64,000 nt of DNA from Corynebacterium urealyticum DSM 7109 (GTDB lineage Bacteria > Actinomycetota > Actinomycetes > Mycobacteriales > Mycobacteriaceae). The DNA lies in the NCBI RefSeq assembly GCF_000069945.1, contig NC_010545.1, forward strand, positions 62,001 through 126,000, written 5' to 3'. Each line of letters starts with the position of its first letter. Position 1 is the first letter of the stretch. This document shows positions 60,801 through 64,000 of the stretch, in pieces. The translations under genes were made by a program, and so were the position numbers. The notes below the pieces were generated by a model that saw only the letters and a program-made list of their open reading frames with translations, did no database searches and had not been told where the DNA came from.

Positions 60801-61483
60801 GCCTTCGCGTTCTCTGGGGTGTTCTCGAACTCGGTGTAGATGCCGGTCAGCATGGGGCGAGTGTCCCGGTCGATATCGCCGGAGTACACCGCAGGGTCCA
60901 GCTCTTCGCCGTCGGTGGTGGTGCCGTCCACCCAGACCCGGGTGGCCTCGGCATCCGAGGTGATGCGCAGCAGTGCATCATCGGAGAGCTCCTTGAGGTC
61001 CTTCTCCTTGAGGGAGAGGGGCACCACGTTGCGGATGATGACGTCCAGTCCGGAGTCGGTGTTGCGGACGAAGAGCCCGCGCAGCGTCTCCTCCTTCGAG
61101 CCCTCCGGCACGGTGGATAGGACGTTGCTCTGGCCGTCGTTGAGCTTGTCGACCTCGGAAAGCGGGATGGAAAGGTCCAGGCTCTCCGGGGAGTAGCTGA
61201 TCAGTGGTGCGGTGACGCTGCTCAGGTCCCCATTCTGCGGCCAGGAAAAGGAAGACTGCTGCTGGTTCACCGGCAAAAATGGGGTGGCGATGAAAAGCAA
61301 GAAGCCCAGCAAGCCGGACACGATCGCGAGGGTCGTGATCCGACTGCTGGCGCCACTCTTCGGGGCCGAGCTCGCCTGTGGCGGCGGCGCGGAGTTTACC
61401 GCGTTTCGGGGCCCTCGATCTGGCTGTTTATTATTCTGCTGCACCGTAGACACGGCTAATAACTGTACGTTACCGCCGGTCAA
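57818..61483 (-). CDS. emb: Arabinosyltransferase Emb (GT53)
   Basis: A 1221-residue polytopic arabinofuranosyltransferase building arabinogalactan from decaprenyl-phosphoarabinose; the target of ethambutol. The metal/donor motif DD is in GANTADDGYLLTMARASHE (about 310-325). PEPIIAVFSL and the C-terminal carbohydrate-binding part (about 990-1215) are present. A disordered acidic stretch rich in Gly, Asp, Ala, Thr and Ser (about 880-945) interrupts the external domain and is unusual. Start is ATG 61483; a GTG 11 codons later is an alternative. Corynebacteria carry a single Emb. 24 nt after aftA in the same operon. Confidence 0.94.
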   Translation of the reverse strand: MTGGNVQLLAVSTVQQNNKQPDRGPRNAVNSAPPPQASSAPKSGASSRITTLAIVSGLLGFLLFIATPFLPVNQQQSSFSWPQNGDLSSVTAPLISYSPESLDLSIPLSEVDKLNDGQSNVLSTVPEGSKEETLRGLFVRNTDSGLDVIIRNVVPLSLKEKDLKELSDDALLRITSDAEATRVWVDGTTTDGEELDPAVYSGDIDRDTRPMLTGIYTEFENTPENAKAAADAGLKADVKVDSRFSSAPTLLKNIVMWLGLALMVVSLWALHQIDKLDGRTGSGRLMQKDWWKPRWVDGFVGAVLLIWYFIGANTADDGYLLTMARASHESGYMANYYRWFGVPESPFGWPFYDLLSLMVNVSSTSLWMRLPALLASAVTWLVLSREVLPRLGVKINQRAVAHWTTAVAFLMFFIAFNNGTRPEPIIAVFSLLTWVSFERAIATHRLLPAALGTLLATLALGAGPTGLMAVAAVLVSLSALIRIAVRRLPWLGAEKGASRGKVIRGMLAQIAPFLAAGTAILVGVFGDQTFSTVREAIAVRSDRGPSLSWYQEYVRYTSLLEQSTDGSFARRFIVLMMIFSLGVVVASILRNGRVPGAAKSPTVRLILVILGTAFFMVFTPTKWTHHFGVYAGIGAALIGLAAVAASHFSASSARNRVLFLGTTFMLFALALSGTNGWWYVSSFGVPWWDKTIQVGGIEASTVMLAIALLTLLWGVLLGYRTDAQKARAQSAGEVADVDNDDADRAATDTKKRKRKYRVTMVTAAPIGALTMLALVFSIASMGKGFISQWPAYSIGKGNAVSLAGHTCQLAEDVLVETNTNDSLLKVADGSPIGDSLTTEDSTGFLPNRIPAHIDPDGRGEDAVSQNSVETAMKLDGDQRSTGTGLNEEATQATNEGTDGTAGAASNDRNDDAAASGDRSGGAEAADGGQDSGTAGGLLSKPGVNGSHARLPFELDPQRVPVVGSFQEGSQFSASTTTKWYSLPENREDYPLITLSAAGTIGHFDSDNVFQYGQLVKVEYGKSTGKGQEDFEPLGEDLPLDIGTAPQWRNLRIPMDWIPEEADQIRIVAVDTNLTPSEWLALTPPRAPQLEPLNDYVGSEAPALLDWATAFQFPCQRPFDHTVGVAEVPEFRISPDHSARRILTPVMDYAGGGSVGLVQMSTQATELPTYLKDDWLRDWGVLDRLRTFPDATGEKPRPVEVDVEEKTRSGFWYNGPMKYNDE

Positions 61484-61507
61484 ATGTGGACTAGTACGCG
61501 CGTGGCC

Positions 61508-63508
61508 TTAGTTACGCACCGCGACAGCGAAAGGCCCGATCTGCGTGACATCCCAGTGCTTCTGGAACGCGCTCGCCGGGAAGTGGACGGTGCGGAACCG
61601 GACGTTCGGCTGGTTCGGGTAGATGTCATCCGCGATGAGGTAGGAGAACTCCGCTTCCTCCATTGGGGTGGCGTCGCTTCCCGCCGGGCCGCCCTCCTCG
61701 GCCGGTACCTCGCCGCGGAGGACGAGGGCGTCCGGTGCGGTCCAGCCTTCTTCCTCCGCTGCCCGATCCATCGCGGCGATCAACTCATCGGGGTCGGTGA
61801 TCTGGGTCCAGGACTCGATCTCCTCGTTGCGCCGCTCGAACTCCCCCAGCGGGTTGGCGTAGTGGGCGGTCATCGCCTGGTACGCGTGATAGGGGTAGAA
61901 GCTCATGAAGTGCTGCTCATCGGTGAGGATGGTCGATCCGGAGCGCTTGCCCAGTTTTTCGACGAGGTGCTCGTCAACCTGCGCGTAGTAGACGGTGGCG
62001 TCCGCAGGCATGCGATCGCCACGCCTGGCGTTGCCGTCGGCGTCCGTGTAGGCGGTATCGATCTTCTTCTCGTGGTTCATCGGAATATCGATCGCGTAGT
62101 AGAGAGTTCCGAATGCCAGGATTGCCGCAAACACACGCGTCACACCCCTCGACTTCGCGGGGTCCACGGTCGCCGGGTAGAACTTCGGCATTCCCACGCC
62201 CCGCAGATCGATGATCGCCAGGGCACCGGCTACGGCGAAGAGAAGCGCGATCGGCAGAGCCACGCGGAATCCCAGCAGGGTCGTGCCGAGCACCGGCATG
62301 GCCATGGAGGCAACCGCCCAACCGTAGGCGGTGAGGATGCCGACCAGAAGGGCGCGGGCGTCGTCCTGACGGTGGCGGGCGACCAGCCAGACCAGGCCGA
62401 TCAGAGCGAGAACACCGAGGGCGGAAACATTGAAGAAGGGCATCATCAGCTCGGTGCCATCTTTGGGGAGGTAGTGCTGCGCCTTGCCGGTCGGGCCGTG
62501 AGGCTGGGTCAGCAGCGCATGCAGGTAGGGTAGCCAGCCGAGCAGGGCGATGAGGATCGAACCGATGCCCATGGCCAGCAGCTTCAGCAGTGGACGGATC
62601 CCCTTCTCTCGGATCGCAGCGGCGATGGCCATGACCACCACCGAGAGCGCAGACAGAGCGGTGAATAGCGTGTAGAGATTCGCCGAAAGCCCCAGGTAGA
62701 CCATGACGCCAAACAGTGCCCAGCGGGAGCCCAGCAGCGCGTGGCGGGTCATCACCATCGCGGCCGGCATTCCCACCGCGACGATGGCGGCATAGGGTTC
62801 CTCCGGCGCCACGTGGAGGGTTGCCACCGCCGTGACCAGCGCGACCGTCGCGCCCGAGGCCAGTGAGCCGGTGAGGTGGCGCCACAGGGGAACGAGCATG
62901 GAAAAAGCCGCAGCCAGGGTCATCAAAGCCCACGGCTGGTACGCGGCCCAGCCCGCCAACCCGGTCATGCGGGCGAAGAGGCCGCCGGTGAAGAACCACA
63001 GGCCAGGGTAGAAGCTCGGCATGTCCGGGTAGGCCATGTCCACCCAGCCCGGGGTGTCCGTCAGGCGGGACAGGAACTGGGTTCGGAAAGCCTGGTCGAC
63101 GCTCACGCCATCCAGGTACAGGCTGGTAGCGGCCAGTGGAATACCGATGCTGGTAATCACCAGGCCGGCCGGAGCCAGGTAGAGCAGCACGCCGAGAACG
63201 CGGCGTTGCCAGTTCGACCAGCTGGGTCGAGGGTGGAGCACGTAGTACACCGACACCGCGGCGAAGAGGATCACGAGTACGGAGCCGACGCTGCTCAGTG
63301 CCTTGAGCACGTAGCTGGTGTTATACGCCGGAAGGCTCGGCCTGGACATGATGAACCAGGCCACGACCGTCGCCACTGCCGCGACCGCGCCGGTGACCAG
63401 CATGTGCACGATTGTGCGCAGCGGGCTCAGGGCATCGGGCTGCGTTTCCGCAGTGCTGAATCCAGTGACGGATGCTTGGTTGTGCTCGACGGTCGTTCCG
63501 GTGTGCAT
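61508..63508 (-). CDS. aftA: Galactan 5-O-arabinofuranosyltransferase AftA (GT85)
   Basis: A 666-residue protein that adds the first arabinose residues to galactan. About 12 membrane helices are followed by a C-terminal external domain (about 470-666). After the first helices YLDGVSVDQAFRTQFLSRLTD (about 130-150) carries the conserved aspartates, and MPSFYPGLWFFTGGLFAR follows. Start at ATG 63508 (MHTGTTVEHN); an extension to 63532 has no ribosome site. It lies upstream of emb as in other Corynebacterium and Mycobacterium. Confidence 0.93.
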   Translation of the reverse strand: MHTGTTVEHNQASVTGFSTAETQPDALSPLRTIVHMLVTGAVAAVATVVAWFIMSRPSLPAYNTSYVLKALSSVGSVLVILFAAVSVYYVLHPRPSWSNWQRRVLGVLLYLAPAGLVITSIGIPLAATSLYLDGVSVDQAFRTQFLSRLTDTPGWVDMAYPDMPSFYPGLWFFTGGLFARMTGLAGWAAYQPWALMTLAAAFSMLVPLWRHLTGSLASGATVALVTAVATLHVAPEEPYAAIVAVGMPAAMVMTRHALLGSRWALFGVMVYLGLSANLYTLFTALSALSVVVMAIAAAIREKGIRPLLKLLAMGIGSILIALLGWLPYLHALLTQPHGPTGKAQHYLPKDGTELMMPFFNVSALGVLALIGLVWLVARHRQDDARALLVGILTAYGWAVASMAMPVLGTTLLGFRVALPIALLFAVAGALAIIDLRGVGMPKFYPATVDPAKSRGVTRVFAAILAFGTLYYAIDIPMNHEKKIDTAYTDADGNARRGDRMPADATVYYAQVDEHLVEKLGKRSGSTILTDEQHFMSFYPYHAYQAMTAHYANPLGEFERRNEEIESWTQITDPDELIAAMDRAAEEEGWTAPDALVLRGEVPAEEGGPAGSDATPMEEAEFSYLIADDIYPNQPNVRFRTVHFPASAFQKHWDVTQIGPFAVAVRN

Positions 63509-63544
63509 GCGTATATCAAAACACATGCACACCGAAGGGCGGAT

Positions 63545-64000
63545 TTAACCGCGCGGGCCGCGGAGCATGATGCCGCGGATACCGCTGTGGAAACCATCGC
63601 GCAGGCCGACGCGCTGGGCCTCTGTCAGGGTGTACTCGTGGAGGGTATCGCAGGCGAACTGCAGGAGGGGGCGGTCGATCTCCGGGGGAAGGCCGCCGCC
63701 GGAGAGCAGGTGGGCATTGTCCTTCTGGGCCTCGCTCGCGGCGTTATCGAACCACCAGACGGCGTACTGCTGGCCGATGTCGTAGGGGTTCTGCTCGCCC
63801 GCGGATGCCCAGACTTCGTTGGGGAGCGGGACGTAGCGGGAGCGCAGCTTGCGGTGGCGGGCCATCATGGACGGGTTCGGCTTCGGCTTCGGCGCTGCTT
63901 CCGGGGTGTCCTCGGTGGGCGTGGCTGGTTCCTGTGCCTGGGACTGTGCTGCCCCGCTCTGCTCAGCCGCGTTGTCCGGCGTCTTGTTGTCCGGCGCCGC
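63545..64000 (-). CDS. Unrecognised protein, C-terminal part (cut by right edge)
   Basis: The frame is open to the right edge of the window (151 codons plus stop seen). An in-frame ATG at 63868 is preceded by coding-looking Gln/Ala/Pro/Glu-rich codons, so the protein probably starts further upstream. The visible sequence has a disordered Pro/Lys repeat (EAAPKPKPNPS), then a compact 100-residue segment: RYVPLPNEVWASAGEQNPYDIGQQYAVWWFDNAASEAQKDN... ending IRGIMLRGPRG. I do not recognise it. It lies upstream of aftA in the same direction, with a 36-nt gap, so it may belong to the cell-wall cluster. Confidence 0.7.
   Translation of the reverse strand, partial: AAPDNKTPDNAAEQSGAAQSQAQEPATPTEDTPEAAPKPKPNPSMMARHRKLRSRYVPLPNEVWASAGEQNPYDIGQQYAVWWFDNAASEAQKDNAHLLSGGGLPPEIDRPLLQFACDTLHEYTLTEAQRVGLRDGFHSGIRGIMLRGPRG

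Overview
The window is a high-GC actinobacterial chromosome segment, almost certainly from a Corynebacterium. The evidence is a complete fhaA-fhaB-ppp-rodA-pbpA-pknA cell-growth operon ending in a Ser/Thr kinase, an aftA-emb arabinogalactan pair as found in mycolic-acid bacteria, a Nudix-type NAD regulator leading a nad operon, and a PspC-domain esr-like envelope-stress locus. I cannot fix the species. Most of the window is ordinary core genome.

Layout. 1-7.0 kb: leftward phosphorylation and cell-wall elongation operon (pknA is cut by the left edge), with a tRNA-Leu(CAG) divergent from it. 7.5-14.3 kb: a GNAT acetyltransferase and the leftward cydABDC operon for cytochrome bd oxidase and its ABC exporter. 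14.5-20.3 kb: small membrane and exported proteins, a DUF4442 protein, a GT87 mannosyltransferase-like enzyme, a secreted HNH-nuclease-like lipoprotein, L-asparaginase and a CPBP-family protein. 20.5-26.4 kb: the NAD de novo operon ndnR-nadA-nadB-nadC-nadS, preceded by a readable sigma-A promoter and an overlapping palindromic operator. 26.4-28.6 kb: an AAHS-type MFS transporter and an SDR.

28.6-36.4 kb is the most accessory-looking stretch. It holds a class II Fic protein behind tandem 41-bp-spaced palindromes, a sirtuin, a J-domain-like membrane protein without HPD, a solo PIN-domain protein, and a translationally coupled pair made of a MutT-type Nudix hydrolase and a 969-residue PLD/superfamily-2 helicase/DUF3427-like protein. 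The pair and the Fic gene look less GC-biased than their neighbours. This is the best candidate here for a mobile or defence-related module.

36.4-48.0 kb: an acyltransferase-3/SGNH membrane enzyme, gamma-carbonic anhydrase, a flavodoxin-like protein, DUF488, a GlsB-like stress protein, the esrR-esrS / esrI divergon with two near-identical 19-bp palindromes between the divergent genes, and the HrpB helicase. 48.0-57.7 kb: a Tag glycosylase homologue that has lost its zinc ligands, an FMN/Fe-S/FAD oxidoreductase, an S4-VOC gene pair, a cytosolic-looking M13 peptidase (Zmp1-like), an exported protein coupled to a PrsW-like protease, and a GH25 lysozyme. 57.8-64.0 kb: emb and aftA, and an unrecognised protein cut by the right edge.

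Functional themes are cell-envelope synthesis and surveillance (PknA/PbpA/RodA/Ppp/Fha, GT87, Esr, GH25, Emb/AftA), microaerobic respiration (cydABDC) and NAD supply and use (nad operon, sirtuin).
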